A stretch of 64,000 nt of DNA from Sphingopyxis macrogoltabida (GTDB lineage: Bacteria; Pseudomonadota; Alphaproteobacteria; Sphingomonadales; Sphingomonadaceae), in contig NZ_CP009429.1 of the NCBI RefSeq assembly GCF_001314325.1, forward strand, positions 2,852,501-2,916,500, given 5' to 3'. The notes beneath the pieces are model-generated. The model did no database searches. It worked only from the letters and a program-made list of their open reading frames with translations, and had not been told where the DNA came from. Positions 1 through 7,094 of this stretch are shown piece by piece. How positions within the stretch are numbered: position 1 is the stretch's first letter; each line of letters opens with the position of its first letter. The position numbers and the translations under genes are program-made.

Positions 1-1119
1 ATGGAGGCCGACGTTGATGGCCTGATCGGCGCGGGTCGCCACGAACGCAGCAGCGAGCGCGCGACCTGGCGCAACGGCTATCGCGACCGTTCGCTGGATA
101 CCCGGGTAGGCACGCTGAACCTGAAAATCCCCAAGCTGCGTGCTGGGTCCTACTTTCCGGGCTTCCTTGAGCCCCGCAAGATGGTCGAGAAAGCGCTGGT
201 TGCGGTGATCCAGGAAGCGTGGATCGGCGGGGTCAGCACCCGGCGGGTCGATGAACTCGTCCAGGCCATGGGCATGACCGGCATCTCCAAGTCCACCGTC
301 TCCAAGCTTTGCAAGGACATTGACGAGCGCGTCCATGCCTTTCTGAAACGCCCGCTCACCGGCGAATGGCCGTATCTCTGGCTCGATGCCACCTATCTCA
401 AGGTACGCGAAGGCGGGCGGATCATCAGCGTTGCCGCAATAATCGCCATGGCCGTCAACACCGAGGGCCGGCGCGAGATCGTCGGCCTGCATATCGGCCC
501 CTCGGAAGCGGAGGTCTTCTGGTCCGACTTCCTGAAGGACCTTGTTCGGCGCGGTCTTACCGGCGTGAAGCTGGTCATCTCCGATGCTCACGAGGGCCTC
601 AAGGGCGCGATCACCCGCGTCATGGGCGCCACCTGGCAGCGCTGCCGGGTGCACTTCATGCGCAATGCCCTGTCCTATGTGCCCAAGGGCCAGAACACTG
701 TCGTCGCCGCCGCGATCCGCCAGGTCTTCCTGCAGCCCGATCAGAAAAGCGCAACGCAGGTCTGGCGACAGGTCGCCGACCAGTTGCGCACCCGTTGGCC
801 CAAGCTCGGCGCCTGCATGGACGAGGCCGAAACCGACGTGCTCGCCTACACCGGCTTTCCCACCCAGCACCGCACGAAGTTACACTCAACCAATCCGCTC
901 GAGCGGCTCAACAAGGAGGTCAAGCGCCGCGCCGACGTCGTCGGAATCTTCCCGAACGAAGACAGCATCATCCGCCTCGTCGGGGCTGTGCTGATGGAGC
1001 AGAACGACGAGTGGCAGCTCCAGCACCGATACATGCAGATCGAAGGCATGGCCGAACTCAACCAACCCATGATCGAGGAGGAAAATCAGCCCCTACACAT
1101 CACCGCCAAAGCCGCCTGA
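1..1119 (+). CDS. IS256-family transposase, 5' end outside window
   Basis: This is a mutator-type DDE transposase that moves an insertion sequence. The catalytic triad is visible: Asp129 in WLDATYLK, Asp195 in VISDAHEG and Glu301 in NPLERLNKE. The RCRVHFMRN motif typical of IS256 transposases lies between the second Asp and the Glu. Family members run about 400 residues and 372 are seen here, so roughly 30 N-terminal residues probably lie left of position 1 and the ATG at position 1 is likely internal. The gene ends about 50 bases before the right inverted repeat of the element. No frameshift is visible, so the transposase may still be active. Confidence 0.93.
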   Translation: MEADVDGLIGAGRHERSSERATWRNGYRDRSLDTRVGTLNLKIPKLRAGSYFPGFLEPRKMVEKALVAVIQEAWIGGVSTRRVDELVQAMGMTGISKSTVSKLCKDIDERVHAFLKRPLTGEWPYLWLDATYLKVREGGRIISVAAIIAMAVNTEGRREIVGLHIGPSEAEVFWSDFLKDLVRRGLTGVKLVISDAHEGLKGAITRVMGATWQRCRVHFMRNALSYVPKGQNTVVAAAIRQVFLQPDQKSATQVWRQVADQLRTRWPKLGACMDEAETDVLAYTGFPTQHRTKLHSTNPLERLNKEVKRRADVVGIFPNEDSIIRLVGAVLMEQNDEWQLQHRYMQIEGMAELNQPMIEEENQPLHITAKAA

Positions 1120-1169
1120 CGATGGCCCACGGCCACAGCCGAAATTACACCACCTTGACGGACGCGACC
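1..1169 (+). mobile_element. IS256-family insertion sequence, right part
   Basis: The element holds the transposase and ends in a right terminal repeat at about 1140-1169 (key part ACACCACCTTGACGGACGCG), typical of IS256-family ends. The left end is outside the window. It sits inside the integrase gene that starts at 1487 on the minus strand: the integrase reading frame becomes IS sequence at about 1169. The target duplication cannot be checked without the left end. Confidence 0.8.
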
Positions 1170-1487
1170 GACGGTGCCGACACCCTTCGATCCCTTCCTC
1201 TTAGCTCCCGGCTTTCTGGCGATGCTTTTGCCTTGCTCAACATCGACGAGTAGGTCCCGCGCCTTCCGACGGGCGTGTGCAAGAGTGAAATTCGGGCCAT
1301 GCCGCCCGATAGTCACGTTCAACCATTTACCTTGGACGCGCTTACGCAAGATATAAGTCTTGGTGCCGCTCGCTCCCATTCGGAGCCGCAGACCGGTCAC
1401 GATGCCATCCGCGACCTCAATCTGCCCGCTTGCAGGCGCTTTCAATCCTGCGATCCGAGCATCTGTCAAACCAACCTTGTTCGCCAT
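1170..1487 (-). pseudogene. P4-type tyrosine integrase, N-terminal fragment cut by the IS
   Basis: The fragment starts MANKVGLTDARIAGLKAP and carries the Arm-DNA-binding (DUF4102) domain of P4-like integrases, including GLRLRMGASGTKTYILRKR and VTIGRHGP. After about 105 residues it runs into IS256 sequence and the catalytic domain is missing; the rest presumably lies left of the IS, outside the window. The intact gene would integrate a genomic island at a tRNA 3' end, and a tRNA-Lys-like att sequence lies about 130 bases upstream. The insertion should immobilise the island unless another integrase acts in trans. Confidence 0.85.
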
Positions 1488-1581
1488 ATGATCCTGCTAC
1501 CTTAGGTAGCTTTTTGTAGTGGATACTGGTGAACATTTCAAGAACAATGCGGACTATGAATCGCAGATTTCCGCCGTTTTT

Positions 1582-1663
1582 GGACGCATGCGGAAGCGTA
1601 AGGACCCTCTGATTTCAGCTCTTAATCAGCGGGTCCTAGGTTCGAGCCCTAGTGCGTCCACCA
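1582..1663 (+). other. Attachment site: tRNA-Lys(CTT) 3' end copy
   Basis: Positions 1619-1663 read as the 3' part of a tRNA-Lys: anticodon loop CTCTTAA, T arm CTAGG-TTCGAGC-CCTAG, acceptor strand TGCGTCC and ACCA. The 5' half does not form a normal D arm and the 5' side of the anticodon stem does not pair correctly, so this is not a functional tRNA. It is best read as the duplicated end left by an integrase using tRNA-Lys as target. Oddly, GGACGCA at 1582-1588 pairs perfectly with TGCGTCC, and a 13-bp hairpin (one mismatch) at 1602-1635 replaces the missing arms. Confidence 0.65.
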
Positions 1664-2159
1664 TTTCCTTGAAATCATTAGGAAATTTTTGCAGGCCTAT
1701 ACCCTGATCGCAATTGCGCTCGAATTAGGTCGGAAAACTCTGCACAAACCACAAATCCATCGCCGCGAAATCAGCCGTTTTTCAATGCTGTAGCACTTCG
1801 TATTTGCAAACGAGTTAGTAGGTCCGAATTGCCTATCCTTGGATGCTGCTGCTCATTTTGGCGACAAATTTGTCGGCCGATCAGGCAACCCGATCATGCA
1901 GGTGATCGATAGGACGGGTCTCTATCGATCAGAAATGGCCGGTATCTTGATCGATAGGCGCACTCGCTATCGATCATGAAGTGTATCCGGTAATGGCCGG
2001 CAAGCGAACGCCTCCCCCCGATCAAGCGCGGTCTGTCCGTCCTGCAATGGCCGATCGTTGACCGGCAGGTTTCGGGTGACGAGGCGGAAAATGCCGCCTC
2101 TCGTTGCAACAGATCAATTAGATTGCCAGGCTTTATGCAACCCCCCGGGAAACAGGGCT
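1664..2159. other. Gene-free interval with paired dyads
   Basis: I see no convincing gene here. It lies between the att copy and the 3' end of the GHKL-nuclease gene. Its only clear structure is the repeat array at 1904-2054. The early part (1664-1860) is AT-richer than its surroundings, as is common beside an integration junction. Confidence 0.6.
1904..2054. repeat. Tandem 27-bp dyads with ATGGCCGG repeats
   Basis: Two copies of GATCGATAG-N9-CTATCGATC lie at 1904-1930 and 1949-1975, 45 bp apart. They are interleaved with ATGGCCGG at 1935 and 1993 and a third, degenerate copy (ATGGCCGA) at 2047. Arms of 9 bp around a fixed 9-base centre, repeated on the same helical face, look like a protein-binding operator or iteron-like array. 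Hairpin folding in RNA is also possible. The bound protein is unknown. Confidence 0.6.
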
Positions 2160-4178
2160 CTAGTCGGCGCTGAAGTAGCTCTTCCCGCTGATCCCGGCGC
2201 GATCAAAGAAGGCCTGATTGCGTCCGCGTGCGTCTCCCAGCAGCGTATCCCAGCCGACAAGTTCGATCGAGCCGTGGAAGCCGTCCCGAGGCTGATAAAC
2301 GCGTCCCCGTCCGTCCGCAGTCCGCTGCCAGGTGTAGGTCCAGTCATCGAGCTTGCCGACAATGTCGGCTACCACAAAGCAGTGAAACACGGTGAGGTGA
2401 TCGAGCTTGATTGGGCGGCCCTTCACATCTGTCATGGTGCCCGACTGCAGCCGACGGACATAGCGTTCAACCTGCAGCTGGGGGTTCTCATCGTCTGCAT
2501 AGCTGGTCCGCCCGGGACGCTTGAACTCAATCAAAAGAACCTTCGACGGTTCCTCGACTTGGCGAAGGCCATGAACGTAGTCGAAGATGAGCACATCGGG
2601 CCGCTCATCGCTGTCGGTGGCGGCAGACAAGACGCTGAATTCCACGTCGGAGCTGAAATACTGCGCGAAGGTTAGACGCTCATCGACGATCCAAAGGTCG
2701 TGAGAACTCGCCGGCGCAACCTTCTTCGTCCCGTCTTCCAGCGTGTTCACACGCAGCGGACAGATGAAGGAATGCAGCACGTCCTCGCGCTGGTAGGAGC
2801 TGTCGCGCGTATCGTCGCGGACCTTCTCCATCAATATTTCGATGAAATCGAGAACCACCTTTCGGCGGATGATGTATTCTGCGAGGCTTCGCTGCTCGGC
2901 ATCCTCAATTGCTCGGCCGGCCTCGCTCACTGCCGTGGCGAAAGAATCCACAGTGACGGCGCCATCCTTCAAACGAGTGAGGACGGACCTGATCTTCTCG
3001 GCCTGGCGCTGGTCACGCCTGAAGCGCTCCCGCGACAGATGCCCGTAGATTGCGTCATCATTTAGCTCGCCAGAAGGCAGCTTCGCCTGCAACTCGTCAG
3101 TGCTTCCGAAGGCCACCGATGGATAGGACTGCGTGATCTCTTGGATGATTCCTCGTTGCTCTCCGCTCAGCTTGGCGAGCGGCTCCTCAAGGAAGCGCTC
3201 GATCTCAACAGTGCAGACGTCGTTGATGATGCGGTCGAGGATTAAATCCTCGAACATGAATGCCGTCCGCTCCTGATTCACGTTCTGGTCAAGGAAATCA
3301 CCTGTGAGGATCGCATGGAACACTCGGTCCTCACCCGGACCGAAGTATTTCAGCCCTAGCTTTCCATCGATGCTTTGCGAATGGACGGTCCGGTCATGCG
3401 CGATAAAGTGGACGAAATGCGATCCTTTTAGGTCAGCGCTCGCCACCTTATCACATTCCATCAGGGTAAGAAGCAGCTTGCCATACTCTTCGGTGACCAG
3501 CTCGATCCCCGCCTCCTTGCGATGCACGATCTTGTCGATGTCGCCGGGATAGTGGCGCGTCTCGTCACCGACATAGACCGTAACTGCCGGGCACCTTCCG
3601 CCGATGAACGTCGGCAGGAAGTGGGAGGTCAGATGCTGAAAAACGAAGCTGTCACGCCCGGGAAAGCGGGTTTGGTAGCCGTTGTCGCGCAAGCCCTCGA
3701 ATCGGACGTGGAAAGACGTCCCCGCATCTGCCGTGGCGGAGGCCTCGACATAGCCTTCGATCTGGTCGTCGTTCGCCAAACGGAACCTAAAACTTCGGCT
3801 CGTTAAACGGTCATCATCCTGAAAAACTGTCCTCACATCAATCTTTTGGAAGCAGTCCAGCCACAACAGGCGACCGACGCCCTTACCGCCGATGCCGAGC
3901 TTGTTGTCAGTGTCCGTCGTCGTGAAGGCGTCCCAGTTGCGGTCGTCGAGGCCAAGCCCATTATCCTCGACCGTCGCCCATACACCCTCCTTCTTGCGAT
4001 TGGTGTTTACGGTCACGAATACACGTCCCTCGGTTGTCACTGACTCGCCGAACTTGTTCTGCACCGAGTGGATGGCGTTGCTGATCGCCTCGAATAGCGG
4101 CTGCATCGCAGCCGCGACTGAGGTCGGCTTCGGCAGCCGGTCGATGCGCTTCACAAGATTCGGACGGAGGGATGTCAC
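2160..4178 (-). CDS. GHKL ATPase fused to RecB-like PD-(D/E)XK nuclease
   Basis: The 672-residue protein starts at a GTG. Its N-terminal quarter is a GHKL (Hsp90/MutL/MORC-like) ATPase: N box with Glu30 and Asn34 (FEAISNAIHS), G1 box DNGLGL at 72-77, and glycine-rich lid GIGGKGVGR at 95-103. The middle is a long helical region without a recognised motif. The C-terminal part carries a PD-(D/E)XK nuclease signature: Asp528 in DVLIFD, Glu551-x-Lys553 in LIEFKRP, then Q569-x3-Y573 as in RecB/Cas4 nucleases. The expected job is ATP-driven clamping on DNA coupled to cleavage. It stands alone, insulated upstream by a terminator, beside an integration site, which is the usual setting of defence genes. 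The activity and defence role are inferred. Confidence 0.8.
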   Translation of the reverse strand: MTSLRPNLVKRIDRLPKPTSVAAAMQPLFEAISNAIHSVQNKFGESVTTEGRVFVTVNTNRKKEGVWATVEDNGLGLDDRNWDAFTTTDTDNKLGIGGKGVGRLLWLDCFQKIDVRTVFQDDDRLTSRSFRFRLANDDQIEGYVEASATADAGTSFHVRFEGLRDNGYQTRFPGRDSFVFQHLTSHFLPTFIGGRCPAVTVYVGDETRHYPGDIDKIVHRKEAGIELVTEEYGKLLLTLMECDKVASADLKGSHFVHFIAHDRTVHSQSIDGKLGLKYFGPGEDRVFHAILTGDFLDQNVNQERTAFMFEDLILDRIINDVCTVEIERFLEEPLAKLSGEQRGIIQEITQSYPSVAFGSTDELQAKLPSGELNDDAIYGHLSRERFRRDQRQAEKIRSVLTRLKDGAVTVDSFATAVSEAGRAIEDAEQRSLAEYIIRRKVVLDFIEILMEKVRDDTRDSSYQREDVLHSFICPLRVNTLEDGTKKVAPASSHDLWIVDERLTFAQYFSSDVEFSVLSAATDSDERPDVLIFDYVHGLRQVEEPSKVLLIEFKRPGRTSYADDENPQLQVERYVRRLQSGTMTDVKGRPIKLDHLTVFHCFVVADIVGKLDDWTYTWQRTADGRGRVYQPRDGFHGSIELVGWDTLLGDARGRNQAFFDRAGISGKSYFSAD

Positions 4179-4763
4179 GCGCCTAGAACAACGTAGAACC
4201 CTGTGGAAGTCAATGCGGCGGGGTGTAGCGAACTGCCATGCTCACCCCCACCCCGCTACGCTCCACCGTCTTCTATCGTCTCAGAGTTCGGCTCCTGACA
4301 CCGCTCCCAACGCCGCAATACGTATGGCCGCTTTCAGGATCATCATTCACAACGCTGAATGACTACGATCGGGCGCATTACCGACGCAAAAAAGGCGGCC
4401 CGAAAGGCCGCCAAGTTTGTGATGAAGGAGCTCCTCCATCGGGTCGCGACGCGCTGATACAAGAGGGAGATCAAGCCGCCCAATTATCGACCAACGGGAA
4501 CGCGATTGTTTCCCGCTGATGCTGCTTTGCAACACACTGTATCTTTTGAAACTTGTCCCGCTATACGCAGCGCAATCAGGTGTTATTCTGCCCAACGACA
4601 ATCAGAGATGTCATCACGCGGAATGCCTGCTATCAGGCGGTGCGTCCCGAGAGGATGAAGTAGCCGTTCAACGAGCATGGCGCATCGAAGACGAGAAAAG
4701 GGATCGTCCCCTACATGCCTTCCTCACCTTCACGCGCAGATCCGTCCGAGTTCGACATCGACA
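4179..4763. other. Interval without a convincing gene
   Basis: Apart from the leftward terminator at 4394-4412 I find no coding region I can support. Short open frames exist on both strands but lack family features or ribosome sites. The minus-strand stretch 4413-4600 just upstream of the terminator could specify a small RNA; there is no direct evidence for it. Confidence 0.45.
4394..4412 (-). terminator. Rho-independent terminator facing left
   Basis: GGCGGCC pairs with GGCCGCC around a CGAAA-type loop. On the minus strand the stem is followed by a run of six T. It would stop leftward transcription about 215 bases before the GHKL-nuclease start. No leftward gene is evident upstream, so it either ends an unseen small RNA or is left from a lost gene. 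Confidence 0.7.
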
Positions 4764-5132
4764 ATGACAGTTAGCAAGCGGCCTGCAGGTACATTCCGGC
4801 GATTTATCCATCGACACATGCTCCGTTTCGACGAGCGCGCCTGTCGCTCATTACGGTTCCCGCCCGATTATATGCTGCCCGACGACGATACGGGACGGCG
4901 ACTGCGGGAGCTGCTGGAACGTCTGGCATCCGGGAAAGTCACAGCCTTCTATGACAATGGCCTGCGCGTGCCCCGATCCATCTTTCATTCGCGGTCCGCC
5001 GGTCTGCTCTTCTCAGAGGAGGCCCGTTCCCGCCTGCTCGTGATCACGCCGTATTTTTTCTGCAGCGGCCGCGAGATTTCGGTGAACGCTGGGGAATTCA
5101 AAGCGCCTTGGGGTGGGTTTTCGGACCGATAA
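4764..5132 (+). CDS. Small protein of unknown function
   Basis: A 122-residue product starting MTVSKRPAGTFRRF. It is basic at the N terminus (many Arg/His), with a LRELLERLASG helix in the middle and an aromatic C-terminal half (LLVITPYFFCSGREISV). I recognise no family. The start is chosen at the ATG after an in-frame upstream extension of low-complexity character. It lies between two gene-poor stretches, so it may be a decayed or horizontally acquired gene. The coding call itself is uncertain. Confidence 0.35.
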   Translation: MTVSKRPAGTFRRFIHRHMLRFDERACRSLRFPPDYMLPDDDTGRRLRELLERLASGKVTAFYDNGLRVPRSIFHSRSAGLLFSEEARSRLLVITPYFFCSGREISVNAGEFKAPWGGFSDR

Positions 5133-5528
5133 AGAGCGCCGCGAGCCGACTGTAGTAGACCTTCTCGTCCGGCTGGACGCGCTCGCGCGCCCGCGACAAA
5201 GTTAAACTCCCCCGCCCGGATCCTGTCAGCGCGCCCGAGCGCGGCGCACGGCGCGAAACCAGGCTTCGAGAAGAAGATTCAATCTGGACCAATCTCTCCC
5301 GGCGCGCTTGCCCTTCCGTTACGGCGGACTATGCTGATCCTCGCATCGGGTGTGAGAAGCGCGGTGCCGGGGATTGAGACACCCGCTTGACGTTCAAGGA
5401 TTTTTGCCATCCCGCCGGGTGGCCGCGACGCATGTCCAAGCCTTCGGGCCAAAGGTTGCGGCCTCGTCGTCAAGCGAGACTCAACACCCGGCTACCCGCC
5501 GTCTCCTTCCGGGCTGGAAGGCAGACTT
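5133..5528. other. Gene-free interval upstream of the sigma-factor operon
   Basis: No gene seen. The right end must hold the promoter of the plus-strand sigma/anti-sigma/receptor/isopeptidase operon. I could not identify a specific promoter motif with confidence. Confidence 0.5.
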
Positions 5529-6107
5529 ATGGATTTTGACAACGACGACGATCGCCGCCCCGGACTGAGCTCAGCAGACGCGGTGCCGCCCGGAGACTGG
5601 GAAGGGTTTGGCCGGGCCGCCCGGACCGAGGCGATCCTCGCCGAGCAGCGCCCTCGCCTTGCCGGTTTCTTCCGTCGCAATGCGCATCCGCAGGATGTTG
5701 CCGATCTCGTCCAGGAAAGCTTTCGGCGTTTCTTCAGCGCCAAGGGCTATTTCCACATTGGCGACAAGCCCGGCGCCTATCTCGCGCAGACAGCGCGAAC
5801 GCTCCTTCAGGAAAGAGCGCGGTCGGGTGCCCGGCGCCAGAGTTCGGCACATCACAGTTTCGAGGAAGAGGATGTCGCGGGCCCCGATCCCCATCAGGCT
5901 CTCGAGGCGCGCGACCTGCTGCGACGCGCCGAGGAAGCGCTCGCCGACCTCGATTCCACCACACGGGATGTATTCCTTATGCACCGCGTCGAAAATCTCA
6001 GCTATTCTGAAATAGCTCGAATCAAAGGCATAAGGGTGAAGCGCGTGGAAAAGCTCATCAGCAAGGCCGTGACCGCAATACGCAAGGCGCGAGACAAGCA
6101 AAGGTGA
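5529..6107 (+). CDS. ECF RNA polymerase sigma factor, FecI-like
   Basis: A 192-residue extracytoplasmic-function sigma factor. Region 2 is seen at about 38-105 (QDVADLVQESFRRFF, then the helix with GDKPGAYLAQTARTLL). Region 4 is at about 140-190 (LDSTTRDVFLMHRVENLSYSEIARIKGI, then KRVEKLISKAVTAIR). It should direct transcription of the receptor operon when released by the FecR-like protein whose GTG start overlaps its stop codon (GTGA). FecI/FecR/TonB-receptor trios beside lasso genes are a known arrangement in sphingomonads and caulobacters, where they are thought to respond to the lasso peptide itself. Confidence 0.93.
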   Translation: MDFDNDDDRRPGLSSADAVPPGDWEGFGRAARTEAILAEQRPRLAGFFRRNAHPQDVADLVQESFRRFFSAKGYFHIGDKPGAYLAQTARTLLQERARSGARRQSSAHHSFEEEDVAGPDPHQALEARDLLRRAEEALADLDSTTRDVFLMHRVENLSYSEIARIKGIRVKRVEKLISKAVTAIRKARDKQR

Positions 6108-7012
6108 CGCAGCAACAGCAGGAGGCGGACGATTGGGTCGCCCTGATGCATGGCCCCGATGCCGAGACGCATCGCGAAGCGTTCGAGGCGTGGCGCAGCG
6201 AACCTAGGAACGCCGCGGCCTATGCCCGTTCGGCCGAGGCTTATGCCGTTGGATCCAGCATGTCGCCGGCGCGCGTCGAGGCGATGGCGCGCGCGAACGA
6301 GGAGAAGCGCGCCAAAACGCGCTGGGGCCTCGCTACGGCCGCGGCGCTGGTCCTGGTCGCCGGGGGAGCGCTCTATGTGCAGTCGCTAAGCGACGAAACG
6401 CGGCTGGCCCAGTCGCCGAATGCCAGCGAGGAGCGCGAGCTCGCCGATGGCACCAAGGTCATACTGACCAGCGGCGCCAAAATCGAAACCCGGTTCACCC
6501 CGGAGCGCCGCCTCGTCATTCTCACCAGCGGCGCCGCGCGTTTCGAGGTGGCGCACGACGCGTCGCGCCCCTTTACGGTCATCGCTGGCCGCTCGGAAAC
6601 GACCGCACTCGGCACGGTTTTCGAAGTCGATCTGCGTAAGGGCGCCCCGCGTATTCGCCTGGTACAAGGCCTCGTCGAAGTCCGGTCGAACAGTGGCGGA
6701 GCCGTGCTCCGGCTCGAGCCCGGCCAGAGCGCCGACGTGCCGGCGGAGGGTCCGAAGATGGCGGGCATGATGGCGAGCCCGGTTCCGACAAAACTGCTCG
6801 CCGCGGACAATCTTCCGCTCAGATCGGTACTCGATGGCGCGAACAAGCTGAACGCGAAGCCGATCCGCCTCGCCGATGCGGCGCTGGCAAATCTGCCCGT
6901 CTCGGGGCGCTTCGATCTCGCGGACAGCGGAGCCCTCGCGCGCAAGCTCGGCACCGCCTTCGGGCTGGCGGTCGACGAACGGGCGGACGAAATCATCCTC
7001 GCCAAAAAATAA
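6104..7012 (+). CDS. FecR-family anti-sigma factor
   Basis: A 302-residue inner-membrane regulator. The N-terminal cytoplasmic domain (DUF4880 type: ADDWVALMHG, FEAWRSEPRNAAAYARS) would bind the sigma factor. One membrane segment follows at about 74-95 (TAAALVLVAGGALYV). A periplasmic FecR domain comes next (ELADGTKVILTSGAKIETRF, RSETTALGTVFEVDL). The C-terminal STN-like part would contact the signalling domain of the TonB receptor encoded next. The start is a GTG overlapping the sigma-factor stop by 4 bases, implying translational coupling. Confidence 0.93.
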   Translation: MTQQQQEADDWVALMHGPDAETHREAFEAWRSEPRNAAAYARSAEAYAVGSSMSPARVEAMARANEEKRAKTRWGLATAAALVLVAGGALYVQSLSDETRLAQSPNASEERELADGTKVILTSGAKIETRFTPERRLVILTSGAARFEVAHDASRPFTVIAGRSETTALGTVFEVDLRKGAPRIRLVQGLVEVRSNSGGAVLRLEPGQSADVPAEGPKMAGMMASPVPTKLLAADNLPLRSVLDGANKLNAKPIRLADAALANLPVSGRFDLADSGALARKLGTAFGLAVDERADEIILAKK

Positions 7013-7094
7013 TTCGCGTCGGCCGGGGAAATTTCCATCCCCCGGCATTTTGCCCCCCCGGACGGCCATCACGGCCGCAACCGGGAGGGTAAGA

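Noticed and set aside
366..1253. Plus-strand frame of 295 codons inside the transposase
   Set aside because: It is Arg/Pro-rich and out of frame with the DDE transposase; a shadow.
1582..1663. A complete functional tRNA gene
   Set aside because: The acceptor and T arms fit, but there is no D arm and the anticodon loop is not closed by a proper stem. Treated as an att copy.
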